A DNA stretch of 64,000 bases, from positions 3,308,439-3,372,438 of the forward strand of contig NZ_CP007595.1 in NCBI RefSeq assembly GCF_000785535.1, written 5' to 3'. Source of the DNA: Arthrobacter sp. PAMC 25486. Its GTDB lineage: Bacteria; Actinomycetota; Actinomycetes; Actinomycetales; Micrococcaceae. Positions 18,483 to 28,352 of the stretch are shown piece after piece. Every line of letters starts with the position of its first letter. Within the stretch, counting starts at the first letter, position 1. The notes beneath the pieces are model-generated. The model was not told the DNA's origin, ran no database searches, and worked only from the letters and a program-made list of their open reading frames with translations. The translations under genes and the position numbers were made by a program.

Positions 18483-18935
18483 CTAGTTTCCCAGGACTCC
18501 GATTCCGTGGCGGGCCTCGAAGATCAGCTGCGTCTCAGTCTGGCGGACCACCCGGTTGACCGTGACGTGTTTGAGCACGAGATCGCGCAGGGCCTCGGGG
18601 CTCTCCACTGCGACGTGCAGGTGAAAGTCGTCCTCGCCGGCCACATGGAATGCGTGAATGACGCCGGGGACCTGGGTGAGTGCGGTGTAGAGGGCGTTAA
18701 CATGTTCGGCGTTGTGGCTGCCGAGGCGGACCTTGATGATGGCCTGGATGGGGAAGCCCAAGCCGGCCAAGTTCAGTGTGACGCGGTTGCCGAGGATGAC
18801 TCCGGAATCGCGCATGAGGCGCAGGCGGTTCGCGCAGGTGGACTCGGCCAGGCCCAGCCGCGACGCGATGGCCTTGTTGGTCAGGCCGCCGTCCGCGGAC
18901 AGGGCCCGGAGGATGTCCAGATCGGTGTGGTCCAG
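18483..18935 (-). CDS. Lrp/AsnC-family transcriptional regulator
   Basis: The C-terminal RAM/ligand domain ([24 protein letters not shown]) and N-terminal helix-turn-helix ([47 protein letters not shown], read in parts) are intact. No ATG, GTG or TTG exists in frame between the in-frame TAG at 19029 and the Met at 18815, which lies inside the HTH. The likely start is therefore CTG at 18935 or another rare codon; a 5' sequencing or frameshift problem is the alternative. It is divergent from the PLP sulfur-metabolism gene at 19088, which it probably regulates in response to an amino acid. Confidence 0.8.
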   Translation of the reverse strand: MDHTDLDILRALSADGGLTNKAIASRLGLAESTCANRLRLMRDSGVILGNRVTLNLAGLGFPIQAIIKVRLGSHNAEHVNALYTALTQVPGVIHAFHVAGEDDFHLHVAVESPEALRDLVLKHVTVNRVVRQTETQLIFEARHGIGVLGN

Positions 18936-19087
18936 GCCCGCCGTTACGGTTGCGGCCCGCTGTTTTTTCTCCGAGGTGATGCCCGTCTCAATGCCTGCTG
19001 GTGGTGAGAAATGCCGATTGGGCCGATTCTATTGGTCTTTCACCCAACTATCTAGCCATTTATTGCATGTTCGTTCAGGGTTGTGGC

Positions 19088-20353
19088 ATGACTGCTGAAT
19101 ATCTGAACCTTGAATCGCAGGCCGTGCATGCCGGGCGCGAAGACCTGAGCGCACTGGGCGTTCACGCCCTCCCCCTCGACCTGTCCACCACGAACCCGCT
19201 GCCGGACATCGACCATGGCGGGGACTCCTACGAGTCGATGGCCACGGGCGGGCACCCGCTGGCCGAGGGTGGCAATGTGTACGCCCGGCTGTGGAACCCC
19301 ACGGTGGCGCGTTTTGAAGTTGGCCTGGCTGCGTTGGAAAAGGCGGAGGCCGCCGTGGCTTTTGCCTCGGGCATGGCGGCCGTGACAGCGGCGATCCTGG
19401 CCAGCAAGCCTGCGCCCGGTTCGGCCGGTCCGCAGGCACGGTCGCGCGGAGTGTCAGGCAGCGCCTCGGCCCTGCCACACATTGTGGCTGTGCGCCCGCT
19501 CTATGGCGGCACCGACCACCTGCTGGATTCGGGCCTGCTGGGTGTGGAAACCACGTTCTGCGACGAAGACGGAGTGGCCGCCGCGATCCGCGACACCACC
19601 GTCCTGGTCATTCTGGAAACACCGGCCAACCCGACCCTGGACCTGGTGGACATCCGCCATGTCGTTGCGCAATCTGACGGCGTCCCGGTCCTGGTGGACA
19701 ACACCTTTGCCACGCCGGTGCTGCAAAACCCGATCAGCCTCGGCGCGGCCATGTCGCTGCACAGCGCCACGAAATACATTGGCGGGCACGGCGACGCCGT
19801 GGGTGGTGTCATCGCCTGCAGCGAGGAAATGGCGGAGTCCCTGCGCCGCGTCCGCGCCATCACCGGCGCCATCCTGCACCCGCTCGGCGCCTACCTCCTG
19901 CACCGCGGGCTTGCCACACTGCCGGTCCGCGTCCGTGCCCAGCAAGAGGGTGCCCAACAGATCGCGGCCTGGCTGGCGAACCATCCAGCCGTGGAGAAGG
20001 TCCACTTCCCGGGCTTCGACGGCGACCCGAAGGGCCTACTGCGGCACCAAATGTCCGGCCCCGGTGCCATGGTGTCCATCAGCCTGCGCGGCGGTTTCGA
20101 GGCGGCCAAAAAGCTGACCTCCAGTGTCCGGCTGTTCACGCACGCGGTGTCCCTGGGCGGCGTGGATTCGCTCATCCAGCACCCGGCAGCGCTGACCCAC
20201 CGCCCCGTCGCCCCCGAGGCCAGGCCCTCCGCGAACCTGGTCCGGCTGTCCATCGGGCTTGAATCCCCGGCCGACTTGATGGCCGATCTTGACCATGCTC
20301 TGGCGCCAACACCGTCGGAACAGGCCGGATTGGAAGAGGCTGCCACACGCTGA
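19088..20353 (+). CDS. PLP-dependent trans-sulfuration enzyme (methionine gamma-lyase / cystathionine gamma-synthase type)
   Basis: This 421-residue member of the Cys/Met metabolism PLP family shows YARLWNPTVARFEVGLAALE, AVAFASGMAAVTAAIL, the PLP-binding VLVDNTFATPVLQNP and the Schiff-base Lys in SATKYIGGHGDAVGG. The C-terminus has the VSLGGVDSLIQHPAALTH signature. Members either make cystathionine or split methionine/homocysteine. The substrate-selecting residues do not decide, but a divergent Lrp-type regulator favours a catabolic lyase. ATG at 19088 is chosen; the frame is open upstream into the Lrp leader. Repeats GCCGATT at 19013 and 19023 may be the regulator site. Confidence 0.87.
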   Translation: MTAEYLNLESQAVHAGREDLSALGVHALPLDLSTTNPLPDIDHGGDSYESMATGGHPLAEGGNVYARLWNPTVARFEVGLAALEKAEAAVAFASGMAAVTAAILASKPAPGSAGPQARSRGVSGSASALPHIVAVRPLYGGTDHLLDSGLLGVETTFCDEDGVAAAIRDTTVLVILETPANPTLDLVDIRHVVAQSDGVPVLVDNTFATPVLQNPISLGAAMSLHSATKYIGGHGDAVGGVIACSEEMAESLRRVRAITGAILHPLGAYLLHRGLATLPVRVRAQQEGAQQIAAWLANHPAVEKVHFPGFDGDPKGLLRHQMSGPGAMVSISLRGGFEAAKKLTSSVRLFTHAVSLGGVDSLIQHPAALTHRPVAPEARPSANLVRLSIGLESPADLMADLDHALAPTPSEQAGLEEAATR

Positions 20354-20372
20354 GGCACCTGCCGCCGGCCGG

Positions 20373-20406
20373 GCGCCGTCGTGCTTAAAGCGCCGTCGTA
20401 CTTAAA
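20373..20406. repeat. 17-bp tandem repeat carrying the CGCCGTCGT core
   Basis: GCGCCGTCGTGCTTAAA (20373-20389) and GCGCCGTCGTACTTAAA (20390-20406) are directly repeated between convergent genes. They overlap the last codons of the GH76 gene. The complement AAGTACGACGGCG is the arm start of the palindrome at 58567. Confidence 0.75.
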
Positions 20407-21463
20407 GGGAGGCGGCCGCCGAGAAGAGCATCCACCGCTGCACGGCGCCCGAGAGCTGCCGCGGTTCCTGGTCAATGACTTTCCGCGCCGTTTCCCGGAT
20501 GAGGCACGACGCCGTGTCCCGGCTTTGCGCCGGCAGCCTTTCGTCACGTGCGGCAAGGGCGAGGTAGCGGCACAGGATGCCGGTGAACAAGCGGCCGTCA
20601 CCGCCTGGCTCCAGGCGAATACCGGCCCCGGGCGTGCTGAGCTGCACCTTGACGGCATCGATGAGCGCGGCCGCCTGTTCCAGGTCCTGCGGGCGCCCCA
20701 GTTCCAGCAGGGCGGCCAGGATGGGGCCTTGGTTGTAGGTGTAAATGGTGTGCTCCACGCTGCGGCCGGTGGGCGTGGCAGGTGTGGGGGGCGTGGGATG
20801 GACGCCGTCAATGTACAGGCCAAGTTTGGGACTGAACAGCTCCCGGCGCAGCCAGTCTGCAATCGCCGCGGCGCCCTGACGCTCGCCGATCCGGGCAAAG
20901 TGCAAGGCGGCAGGGCCATTGACGGGGGTGTTCTTGAAATCGCGTTTCCGGGACCAGTAGAGGCCGCCGCCCAGCACTGAATCGTGGGCGGAATGGAGGT
21001 GGCGGGTGAGCGTTCTCGTGGCGAAGAGGGCCAGGCGTGCGGGGCGGGCGGCCAGCCGCAGCGAGAGTTCATTGAGCCGTCCGGCTGCTAGCGCCAGCCA
21101 CGCCATGTCGTCGTAGTAGTGGTTGGGGAAGCGGCCGAAATTGCGCAGCATGATGCCGCGCAGGAGCTGTTGGGCCCGTCGCAACTCGAGGCGGGCGGTG
21201 GCGCGCTCGCCGTGTTCCAGGCCCTGGAATCCGGCGTCGATGATGGCGTCGAGATAGTGCGCCTGCCACCAGTAGTGCCATTCCGACCACGGCGTGGGGC
21301 GCTGTGCCGCGGGTGCCGCGGGTGCGGCGATGGCGCCAATCCAGGTGCCCGGCAGGCCCATGAGTCGGTGCCCGAACGTCGTGTTGACGGTTGTGGCGCC
21401 GTCGCGGGCCAGGGCAGCCCAGTCCTCAGCTTGTGCCGCGGGGTCCTTGAACTGGCGTGTCAT
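20402..21463 (-). CDS. Glycoside hydrolase family 76 protein (alpha-1,6-mannanase type)
   Basis: From ATG at 21463 (MTRQFKDPAAQ) the protein is 353 residues. The GH76 catalytic Asp pair is in the helix-barrel motif HYYDDMAWLALA, and other family segments are EWHYWWQAHYLDAIIDAG, GGLYWSRKRDFKNTPVNGPAALHFARI and YTYNQGPILAALLELG. GH76 enzymes cleave alpha-1,6-mannans of yeast walls or actinobacterial lipomannan-type polymers. No signal peptide is visible, so it appears to act in the cytosol, on imported oligosaccharides or on the cell's own glycolipids. No sugar transport genes are adjacent. Confidence 0.88.
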   Translation of the reverse strand: MTRQFKDPAAQAEDWAALARDGATTVNTTFGHRLMGLPGTWIGAIAAPAAPAAQRPTPWSEWHYWWQAHYLDAIIDAGFQGLEHGERATARLELRRAQQLLRGIMLRNFGRFPNHYYDDMAWLALAAGRLNELSLRLAARPARLALFATRTLTRHLHSAHDSVLGGGLYWSRKRDFKNTPVNGPAALHFARIGERQGAAAIADWLRRELFSPKLGLYIDGVHPTPPTPATPTGRSVEHTIYTYNQGPILAALLELGRPQDLEQAAALIDAVKVQLSTPGAGIRLEPGGDGRLFTGILCRYLALAARDERLPAQSRDTASCLIRETARKVIDQEPRQLSGAVQRWMLFSAAASL

Positions 21464-21615
21464 GGACTCCAGCGTACTGTTGGCCGGTGCGTGTGTCCGC
21501 AGGCAGGCGGCCACGCCGCCAAAGCCCCGGGACTTTGGTTAGTATGCATTAACGCAACATTTGCTTCCCCCTGCTCCCGGTTCCGGGACAGGACGCACCT
21601 CAACGAGGAGGAACC

Positions 21616-22395
21616 ATGGAAATTTCGTCAAACGGCACAGTCGCCCTCATCACCGGCGGCGCGTCGGGCCTGGGGGCGGCGACGGCGAGGCGCCTGCATG
21701 CTGCGGGAGCCGCCGTCGTGCTGGTCGATCTGCCCAACTCACACGGTGCCGGACTGGCGGCGGAATTGGGGGAGCGGGCCGTATTTGCCGCGGCCGACGT
21801 CACGAACGAGGAACAGATACGTGCCGCGATCGCTGCAGCGTCGGAGCTGGGGACGCTGCGGATCGTGGTGAACTGTGCAGGCGTGGCAACTCCCGGGAAG
21901 GTGCTGGGGCGGGACGGCGTGTTGCCGCTGGAGCAGTTCAGCCGCGTCATCCAGATCAACCTGGTGGGCACGTTCAATGTGCTGCGGCTGTGCGCCGAGG
22001 CGATGGCCGCCGCCGAACCGCTCGCGGGTGAGTTCGGGCCGGAGCGCGGCGTCATTGTGAACACCGCGTCGGTTGCGGCTTTTGACGGCCAGATCGGCCA
22101 GCCCGCGTATGCGGCATCGAAGGGTGCCGTGGCCGCCATGACCCTGCCCGTTGCGCGGGAGCTGGCGCGCTCGCTGATCCGGGTGGTCACGATTGCGCCC
22201 GGCATTTTTGAGACGCCCATGCTGGCGGGGCTGCCGCAGACCGCACAGGATTCCCTGGGCCAGCAGGTCCCGCACCCCTCCCGCCTCGGCAAACCGGCCG
22301 AGTATGCGGCGCTCGTGGAGCACATCGTTGCCAACGCCATGCTCAACGGCGAGACCATCAGGCTCGATGGCGCCATCCGGATGTCGCCCAAATGA
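21616..22395 (+). CDS. SDR-family 3-hydroxyacyl-CoA dehydrogenase-like protein
   Basis: The 259-residue classical short-chain dehydrogenase has [11 protein letters not shown] (NAD-binding Gly motif), the NCAGV motif and the Ser...YAASKG active site ([27 protein letters not shown]). The C-terminal pattern [15 protein letters not shown] matches type-II 3-hydroxyacyl-CoA dehydrogenases (HSD17B10-like). A strong AACGAGGAGGAACC precedes the ATG at 21616. Its stop overlaps the start of the acyl-CoA dehydrogenase (ATGA), so the two make a fatty or branched acyl-CoA oxidation operon. Confidence 0.88.
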   Translation: MEISSNGTVALITGGASGLGAATARRLHAAGAAVVLVDLPNSHGAGLAAELGERAVFAAADVTNEEQIRAAIAAASELGTLRIVVNCAGVATPGKVLGRDGVLPLEQFSRVIQINLVGTFNVLRLCAEAMAAAEPLAGEFGPERGVIVNTASVAAFDGQIGQPAYAASKGAVAAMTLPVARELARSLIRVVTIAPGIFETPMLAGLPQTAQDSLGQQVPHPSRLGKPAEYAALVEHIVANAMLNGETIRLDGAIRMSPK

Positions 22396-23615
22396 GTCCT
22401 GTGCCGGAGCTGCCCGCCGCGGACTTTTACGACTTTGAGGCGCTGCTGAGCCCGCCCGAGAAGGCGAAGCTGGCGGAGTTGCGGGCATTTTTGGCCGCCG
22501 AGGTGGCGCCTTTTGCCATCGACTGGTGGAACGACGCCGACTTCCCGGCCCATATCCTGCCCAAGATCGCCGCGCTGGACCTCGCCGCCCCGGACCGCCG
22601 CCGCTACAGCCACCTGTTCACCGGGCTCGTGGTCGCGGAGATGACCCGGGTGGACACCTCCCTTGCCACGTTCTTCCTGGTCCACCACGACCTCTTCGTC
22701 CAGGCGCTCATCGATTTCGGTTCCGCGGAGCAGCAGGAGCGCATGCTCGCCGACGCCGTGGCGCTGCGGAGCACCGGCGCCTTCGCCCTCACCGAGCCGG
22801 ACCATGGCAGCGATGTTGCCGGCGGGATGGTCACCACCGCCTTGCAGGTAACGGACGACGGCGGCACCCACTGGGTGCTCAACGGCGCCAAGCGCTGGAT
22901 TGGCAATGGGACGTTCTGCGAGCGGATGCTGCTCTGGGCCAGGGATGCCGAAACCGGACAGGTGCGCGGCTTCTTCCTGGACGCAAACCTGCCCGGGGTG
23001 TCCCGGGTGAAGATTGAAAACAAGATTGCGCTGCGGACGGTCCAGAACGCGCACATCACCCTGACGGATGTGCGGGTGCCGGAGGCGGACCGGATTTCCG
23101 CGGTGAATTCCTTTGAAGACACCAACAAGCTGCTGCTGGGATCACGCATCTCGGTGGCCTGGCAGGCTGTGGGCCAGCAACTGGCCGCCTTTGACATTGC
23201 CCGCGCCTATGCCGTGTCGCGGGAGCAGTTTGGCCGACCGATCGCGTCCTTCCAACTGGTCCAGTCGCAGCTGGTGACGATGCTGGGCAACGCCACGTCC
23301 TCATTGGCCATGATGGTGCGCGTTGCGGGTTTGCAGGACGCATCGGCTGTTTCGGGGTCGGGCGGTGCCGGGCCAGACGGTCAGCTGCGCCCCTCCATGG
23401 CGCAGGTGGCGCTGGCCAAGGCGCACACCACGGCCGCCATGCGTGAAACCGTGGCGCTGGGCCGCTCGATCCTGGGCGGCAACGGTATTGTCAGCGACTT
23501 CGGGATGGCGAAGGTCTTTGCCGATGCCGAGGCGATCTACACCTACGAGGGATCGCACGAGATCAACACGCTCATCGCCGGCCGGGCAATCACAGGGGTC
23601 TCCGCGATCGTCTAG
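22392..23615 (+). CDS. Acyl-CoA dehydrogenase
   Basis: This 407-residue FAD enzyme catalyses alpha,beta-dehydrogenation of acyl-CoA in the cytosol. It has the family segments [67 protein letters not shown] and [17 protein letters not shown], ending with the catalytic Glu region [20 protein letters not shown]. It is similar to glutaryl-CoA dehydrogenase-like members in the last motif. The four-base overlap with the upstream SDR gene implies coupling. No CoA ligase or thiolase is nearby. A long palindrome follows 18 bp after the stop. Confidence 0.92.
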   Translation: MSPVPELPAADFYDFEALLSPPEKAKLAELRAFLAAEVAPFAIDWWNDADFPAHILPKIAALDLAAPDRRRYSHLFTGLVVAEMTRVDTSLATFFLVHHDLFVQALIDFGSAEQQERMLADAVALRSTGAFALTEPDHGSDVAGGMVTTALQVTDDGGTHWVLNGAKRWIGNGTFCERMLLWARDAETGQVRGFFLDANLPGVSRVKIENKIALRTVQNAHITLTDVRVPEADRISAVNSFEDTNKLLLGSRISVAWQAVGQQLAAFDIARAYAVSREQFGRPIASFQLVQSQLVTMLGNATSSLAMMVRVAGLQDASAVSGSGGAGPDGQLRPSMAQVALAKAHTTAAMRETVALGRSILGGNGIVSDFGMAKVFADAEAIYTYEGSHEINTLIAGRAITGVSAIV

Positions 23616-23632
23616 CTCCCGCCCCCATAAAA

Positions 23633-23703
23633 ATCGAGTACGCAGTTGTTGGACCAAAAACGCCAAAATTTGATGAAATCGGTCCAACAACTGCGTACTC
23701 GAT
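23633..23703. terminator. Perfect 23-bp-arm palindrome between convergent genes
   Basis: The left arm 23633-23655 begins ATCGAGTACGCAGTTGTTGG and pairs perfectly with 23681-23703; the 25-nt spacer is A-rich. It separates the acyl-CoA dehydrogenase from the convergent DUF1684 gene. The core ACGCAGTTGTTG recurs at 45891-45906. Confidence 0.8.
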
Positions 23704-23717
23704 CTGGGTGAGGGTGA

Positions 23718-24524
23718 TTAATTGCGCGGGTCGCGCTCGCCGGCCTCGACAGCCACGGGCAGGGAGTTGCCGGCAACAGGTGCCGGGCAGGTGCCGTAGT
23801 CGCTGAAGGCGCTGGGGTAGTTGATGGCACGGTTGAAGTCGACCACCACGGAGCCGTCCGGCCGCGGCTTGGTCAGTTCCAGCTTGCGCCAATGCGAGCT
23901 CGAGACCTCGTTGCTGGCATCGTGGAAGGTGACGACCAGTGAGCCGAGCGCGCCCTCTTCGGCGGCGAGCGCATAGCTGAAGCCATCTAGTTCAAAGGAC
24001 ACCTCGCCCACCAGCATTGCCACACCGGGAACGTCGGGATTGGCCGTGTTGATGGTCTCCGCCCGGGGTTCCGCAAAGCGGGTGAAGGTGCCGGTCACGG
24101 CGAGTGCGGGATCGTACTCAAACACCGGGACTCCTGTGAAGGACGTCAGCGTGGGTGAATGGGAGTCGCGGGTGCGGATCATGTAGCGGTTGGCGCGCAT
24201 GCCCAGCTCAACCACCGCCGACCCATGGGAAACCCACATGAGGGACTGCTCGTCGGTGAGCTCGGCCGTGATGGTGCCAACCACCTCTACCTCAGTGGAG
24301 ACCAGCGTGAGGTGATCGTCAGCAGCGGCGGTGAGTGACGCCGTCGTGCCTGCAAAACTCCACAGACCGGGGACCCCGGCCAGCGTGGAAGGGGTGGCGG
24401 GCAGCCACTGGAAGGACGTCAGGGTGAGCCAGCCGTGCTCGGTGGCCAGGGAGGTGTTGCGGCCGGTGCGGAAGCGTTCCCACCGCTGGGTGAGGCGGTC
24501 GAGTTCGGCGGTGTTGGTGCTCAT
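23718..24524 (-). CDS. DUF1684 domain-containing protein
   Basis: From ATG at 24524 (preceded by GAAGGAGCACC) the protein has 268 residues. It matches DUF1684: an N-terminal region with HGWLTLTSFQWL, central beta-rich repeats, and the signature VVDFNRAINYPSAFSDYGTCPAPVAGNSLPVAVEAGE (read in parts), which corresponds to the conserved FNRAYNPxCAY/CPxPPxxNxLP motif of the family. The function of DUF1684 is unknown. It is probably cytosolic and monocistronic. Confidence 0.87.
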   Translation of the reverse strand: MSTNTAELDRLTQRWERFRTGRNTSLATEHGWLTLTSFQWLPATPSTLAGVPGLWSFAGTTASLTAAADDHLTLVSTEVEVVGTITAELTDEQSLMWVSHGSAVVELGMRANRYMIRTRDSHSPTLTSFTGVPVFEYDPALAVTGTFTRFAEPRAETINTANPDVPGVAMLVGEVSFELDGFSYALAAEEGALGSLVVTFHDASNEVSSSHWRKLELTKPRPDGSVVVDFNRAINYPSAFSDYGTCPAPVAGNSLPVAVEAGERDPRN

Positions 24525-24622
24525 GGTGCTCCTTCGGATGCGTGGTTGGTCCACTGTAAGCACAACGGGCGGGCGCGGGCGGCTATTCCGGCGGGGCTTG
24601 CGTGGGGTGGAAGAATGGGGCC

Positions 24623-25183
24623 ATGGCATTAGACGCATCGAACGCAGAGTTCAACAAGGACATGACTCGTTTCCCGCTGGGCACTTTCGCCTCCGTGGAC
24701 GAAGAGCGCACGGAACTGGTGTTCACCCGTCACTACGACGCAGCTCCCGAGGCTGTGTGGGCCATGCTGACCGAGCCCGAAAAAACGCAACTGTGGTGGG
24801 CCAAAATCCGTGGAATGGCCAAAGCAGGCTCCTCCTTCGACCTGAAATGGCTCAACGTCAAGGACGAAGGCCACGGGATCGAAACCGACTGGTGGTACGG
24901 GCGCGTCATCGAGGCGGAGGCGCCGCGGCTGCTGGAAATCTCCAACTCCATGCATGGGCGGATCCGGATCGAACTGAAACCAGAGGGGAACGGCACCAAG
25001 CTGCTGTTTCGCAACACCGTCGCCGTGCCGGCCGAAGTGGTGCTGATGTCGCTGGCCGGGTGGCACGTGCACCTCGACCATTTGCAGGAAGCGTTGGAGG
25101 GCAAAAGCGTTGACTGGCAGCTCTGGTGGGATGATTTCTACCCGTGTTGGGAGGAAATTCATGCCCTGTACGCCGCCGGGTAG
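24623..25183 (+). CDS. SRPBCC/AHSA1-family protein
   Basis: The 186-residue protein has a START-like fold: ELVFTRHYDAAPEAVWAMLTEPEKTQLWWAK at the N-terminus, central strands with WWYGRVIEAEAPRLLEI, and a C-terminal helix GWHVHLDHLQEALEGK. ATG at 24623 is preferred over an upstream in-frame start, giving MALDASNAEF. Such proteins often bind hydrophobic ligands; the role is unknown. A divergent promoter region is shared with the DUF1684 gene (98 bp). Confidence 0.78.
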   Translation: MALDASNAEFNKDMTRFPLGTFASVDEERTELVFTRHYDAAPEAVWAMLTEPEKTQLWWAKIRGMAKAGSSFDLKWLNVKDEGHGIETDWWYGRVIEAEAPRLLEISNSMHGRIRIELKPEGNGTKLLFRNTVAVPAEVVLMSLAGWHVHLDHLQEALEGKSVDWQLWWDDFYPCWEEIHALYAAG

Positions 25184-25319
25184 TGCCGTCATTATTTGAG
25201 ACGGATTGGCTCCGGATCGCGCGCGCCAAGTAGGATCCAAAAGGCCCTGTCTTGGGCCAAACCGTATTCAACGCCGCATACGAGCACCCCAGATTCACAG
25301 ACCGTAAGGACGCTGACTC

Positions 25320-28139
25320 ATGAGCTCAGACTTGCCAACAACCGCCGAAAATGGCGCAGAGGACCCGCAGCAGGATACCGATCTGCGCCGTGACGTGCGC
25401 CGGGTCAGCACGCTGCTGGGCGAATCGCTCGTCCGCCAGCACGGACCCGAGCTGCTCGCCATGGTGGAGCAGGTCCGCCTGCTGACCAAGGAATCCAAGG
25501 AAGCCGCCCGCGGTGAGACCGGCACCGGCCCCTGGAGCGCGAACGACGTCGCAGAGCAGGTCCGCGAAGTCCTCGCCTCCCTGCCGCTCGAGCAGGCAAC
25601 GGATCTGGTCCGCGCCTTTGCGTTCTACTTCCACCTGGCCAACGCCGCCGAGCAGGTGCACCGTGTGCGCAGCCTGCGCTCCCGCCCCGAGAAGGACGGC
25701 TGGCTGGCCAAGGCCGTCACCGAAATCGCCGACCAGGCCGGCACCGAGGCGCTGCAGAAGGTTGTCAACGAGCTCGACGTGCGGCCCATCTTCACCGCCC
25801 ACCCCACCGAGGCATCGCGCCGTTCGGTGCTGGACAAGATCCGCAAGCTCTCCGACATCCTGGCCACCCCGTCCGAGGAAGGCTCCACAGCCCGGGCCCG
25901 CCAGGACCGCAAGCTTGCCGAAATCATCGACCAGATGTGGCAGACGGATGAGCTGCGCAAGGTCAGCCCCACCCCCATGGATGAGGCCCGCAACGCCATC
26001 TACTACCTGCGCAACATCCTCACCGACGCCATGCCCGAGGTGCTGACCGAGCTCAGCGACCTCCTCGGCGAGCACGGCGTCACCCTGCCGCCCGACGCCG
26101 CCCCGCTGCGCTTCGGCTCCTGGATCGGTGGCGACCGCGACGGCAACCCGAACGTCACCTCAGAGGTCACCCGCGAAGTCCTGATCCTGCAGAACCAGAA
26201 CGCCGTGAAGATCTCGCTGTCCCTGATCGATGAGCTGCTCAGCGTGCTCTCCAACTCCAGTGCCCTCTATGGAGCCGATGTGGCGCTGACCGATTCCATC
26301 GCCGCCGACCTGGCAAAGCTGCCCGGATTTGACCCGCGCGTCCTGGAGCTCAACGCCGATGAGCCCTACCGCCTGAAGCTGACCTGCATCAAGGCCAAGC
26401 TGATCAACACCCAGAAGCGTGTTGCCGCCGACGCCTACCACGAGCACGGCCGCGACTACAGCGCCACCTCCGAGCTTATTTCGGACCTGGAACTGTTGGA
26501 GTCCTCGCTGCGCAACAACTCCGCCACCCTGGTGGCCGACGGTGCCCTCGCCTCGGTGCGCCGCGCCATCTCCTCCTTCGGCCTGCACCTGGCCACCCTG
26601 GACATCCGCGAGCATGCAGACCACCACCATGACGCCGTCGGACAGCTCGTTGACCGCGTCGGTGAGCTGGGCACGCCGTACGCCGAGCTTGACCGGGCCG
26701 AGCGCATGGCCGTGCTGAGCACGGAGCTTGCCAGCCAGCGTCCGTTGTCCGGTCACCCCATTAAGCTCGACGGCGCAGCGAACGGCACGTACGACGTCTT
26801 CCGTGTGGTGCGCCGCGCCTTGCGCACCTACGGCCCGGATGTCATCGAAACGTATATCATCTCCATGACCCGCGGCGCCGACGACGTCCTGGCCCCTGCC
26901 GTGCTGGCCCGCGAGGCCGGGCTCGTCCAGCTGACCGGCGAGAACCGCTACGCCAAGATCGGTTTTGCCCCGCTGCTGGAAACTGTTGACGAACTGCGCG
27001 CATCGGCTGAGATTGTTGACCAGCTGCTCTCTGACCCTGCCTACCGCGAATTGGTGCGCCTGCGCGGCAACGTGCAGGAAATCATGCTCGGCTACTCGGA
27101 TTCCAACAAGGAATCCGGTGTGCTGACCTCGCAGTGGGAGATCCACAAGACCCAGCGCAAGCTGCGCGACGTCGCTGTGAAGCACGGTGTGAACGTGCGC
27201 ATGTTCCATGGTCGCGGCGGCTCCGTGGGCCGCGGTGGCGGGCCCACTTATGACGCCATCATGGCCCAGCCCAACGGCGTCCTGGAAGGTGCCATCAAGT
27301 TCACCGAGCAGGGCGAGGTCATCTCCGACAAGTATTCACTGCCGGAACTTGCCCGCGAAAACCTGGAACTGTCCCTGGCCGCCGTCATGCAGGGCTCCGC
27401 ACTGCACCAGGCGCCACGCCACTCCGAGGATGACCTGGGCCGCTTCGGCGATCTTATGGAGGTCATGTCCGACGCTGCTTTCGGCACCTACCGGACGCTG
27501 ATCGACCACGACGACCTGCCGGCCTACTTCCTGGCGTCAACGCCTGTGGAGCAGCTGGGCTCGCTGAACATTGGATCACGGCCGTCAAAGCGCCCCGACT
27601 CCGGCGCCGGCCTGGGCGGCCTGCGCGCCATCCCGTGGGTGTTCGGCTGGACCCAGTCACGGCAGATCGTGCCCGGCTGGTTCGGCGTGGGGTCAGGCTT
27701 GAAGGCTGCCCGCGAGGCCGGCCACGGTGACGAATTGAAGGAAATGCTGGAACACTGGCATTTCTTCTCCTCCACCATCTCCAACGTGGAAATGACCCTG
27801 GCCAAGACGGACATGGCCATTGCCGCACACTACGTGGCCACCCTGGTTCCCACCGAACTGCAGCACCTGTTCGCCACGATCCGTGCCGAGTATGACCTCA
27901 CGGTGGCTGAAATCCAGCTGCTGACCGGCGAGGCCGAGCTGTTGGACAACCAGCCGCTGCTGAAGCGTTCACTGAACGTCCGCGACCAGTACCTCGACCC
28001 GATCTCCTACCTCCAGGTGGAGCTGCTGCGCCGCGTCCGCGAAGCCGACATCACCAAGGCTGACGTTGATGAGCGCCTGCAACGCGCCATGCTCATCACC
28101 ATCAACGGTGTGGCTGCCGGCCTCCGCAACACCGGATAG
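25320..28139 (+). CDS. ppc: Phosphoenolpyruvate carboxylase
   Basis: This 939-residue enzyme carboxylates phosphoenolpyruvate to oxaloacetate to refill the TCA cycle. The catalytic His is in [11 protein letters not shown] (about residue 161), and the second signature is [16 protein letters not shown] and [14 protein letters not shown] (about residues 590-635). [15 protein letters not shown] and the C-terminal [16 protein letters not shown] complete the family pattern, ending in the conserved NTG. Length is normal. ATG at 25320 follows GTAAGGACGCTGACTC. It is monocistronic, followed by repeats. Confidence 0.97.
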   Translation: MSSDLPTTAENGAEDPQQDTDLRRDVRRVSTLLGESLVRQHGPELLAMVEQVRLLTKESKEAARGETGTGPWSANDVAEQVREVLASLPLEQATDLVRAFAFYFHLANAAEQVHRVRSLRSRPEKDGWLAKAVTEIADQAGTEALQKVVNELDVRPIFTAHPTEASRRSVLDKIRKLSDILATPSEEGSTARARQDRKLAEIIDQMWQTDELRKVSPTPMDEARNAIYYLRNILTDAMPEVLTELSDLLGEHGVTLPPDAAPLRFGSWIGGDRDGNPNVTSEVTREVLILQNQNAVKISLSLIDELLSVLSNSSALYGADVALTDSIAADLAKLPGFDPRVLELNADEPYRLKLTCIKAKLINTQKRVAADAYHEHGRDYSATSELISDLELLESSLRNNSATLVADGALASVRRAISSFGLHLATLDIREHADHHHDAVGQLVDRVGELGTPYAELDRAERMAVLSTELASQRPLSGHPIKLDGAANGTYDVFRVVRRALRTYGPDVIETYIISMTRGADDVLAPAVLAREAGLVQLTGENRYAKIGFAPLLETVDELRASAEIVDQLLSDPAYRELVRLRGNVQEIMLGYSDSNKESGVLTSQWEIHKTQRKLRDVAVKHGVNVRMFHGRGGSVGRGGGPTYDAIMAQPNGVLEGAIKFTEQGEVISDKYSLPELARENLELSLAAVMQGSALHQAPRHSEDDLGRFGDLMEVMSDAAFGTYRTLIDHDDLPAYFLASTPVEQLGSLNIGSRPSKRPDSGAGLGGLRAIPWVFGWTQSRQIVPGWFGVGSGLKAAREAGHGDELKEMLEHWHFFSSTISNVEMTLAKTDMAIAAHYVATLVPTELQHLFATIRAEYDLTVAEIQLLTGEAELLDNQPLLKRSLNVRDQYLDPISYLQVELLRRVREADITKADVDERLQRAMLITINGVAAGLRNTG

Positions 28140-28143
28140 TCCC

Positions 28144-28257
28144 CACGCCCTCCCGCCCTTCGCAAGCTCGGGGCGGGTCCCTCGGGCGCGTGGGCCCACC
28201 CACGCCCTCCCTCCCTTCGTAAGCTCGGGGCGGGTCCCTCGGGCGCGTGGGCCCACC
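28144..28257. repeat. 57-bp unit in two tandem copies (dispersed repeat)
   Basis: Copies at 28144-28200 and 28201-28257 differ at two positions. Each contains AAGCTCGGGGCGGGTCCCTC and GGGCGCGTGGGCCCACC. A diverged copy in the opposite orientation is at 5766-5822. It immediately follows the ppc stop codon. GGGCGCGTGGGCCCAC contains the short palindrome GTGGGCCCAC. Confidence 0.85.
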
Positions 28258-28268
28258 CGCTTATGGAC

Positions 28269-28333
28269 AATGACACCGATCCCGCTTTCTGACACCGCCC
28301 ATCCCGGTGTCAGAAAGCGGGATCGGTGTCATT
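28269..28333. terminator. Perfect 28-bp-arm palindrome between convergent genes
   Basis: The left arm 28269-28296 begins AATGACACCGATCCCGCTTT and pairs without mismatch with 28306-28333 across a 9-nt loop. A T-run follows (TTTT, 28332-28335). It lies between ppc and the convergent VOC gene, 20 bp from the VOC stop. Confidence 0.85.
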
Positions 28334-28352
28334 TTGCGTGGGACCGCCCGGA

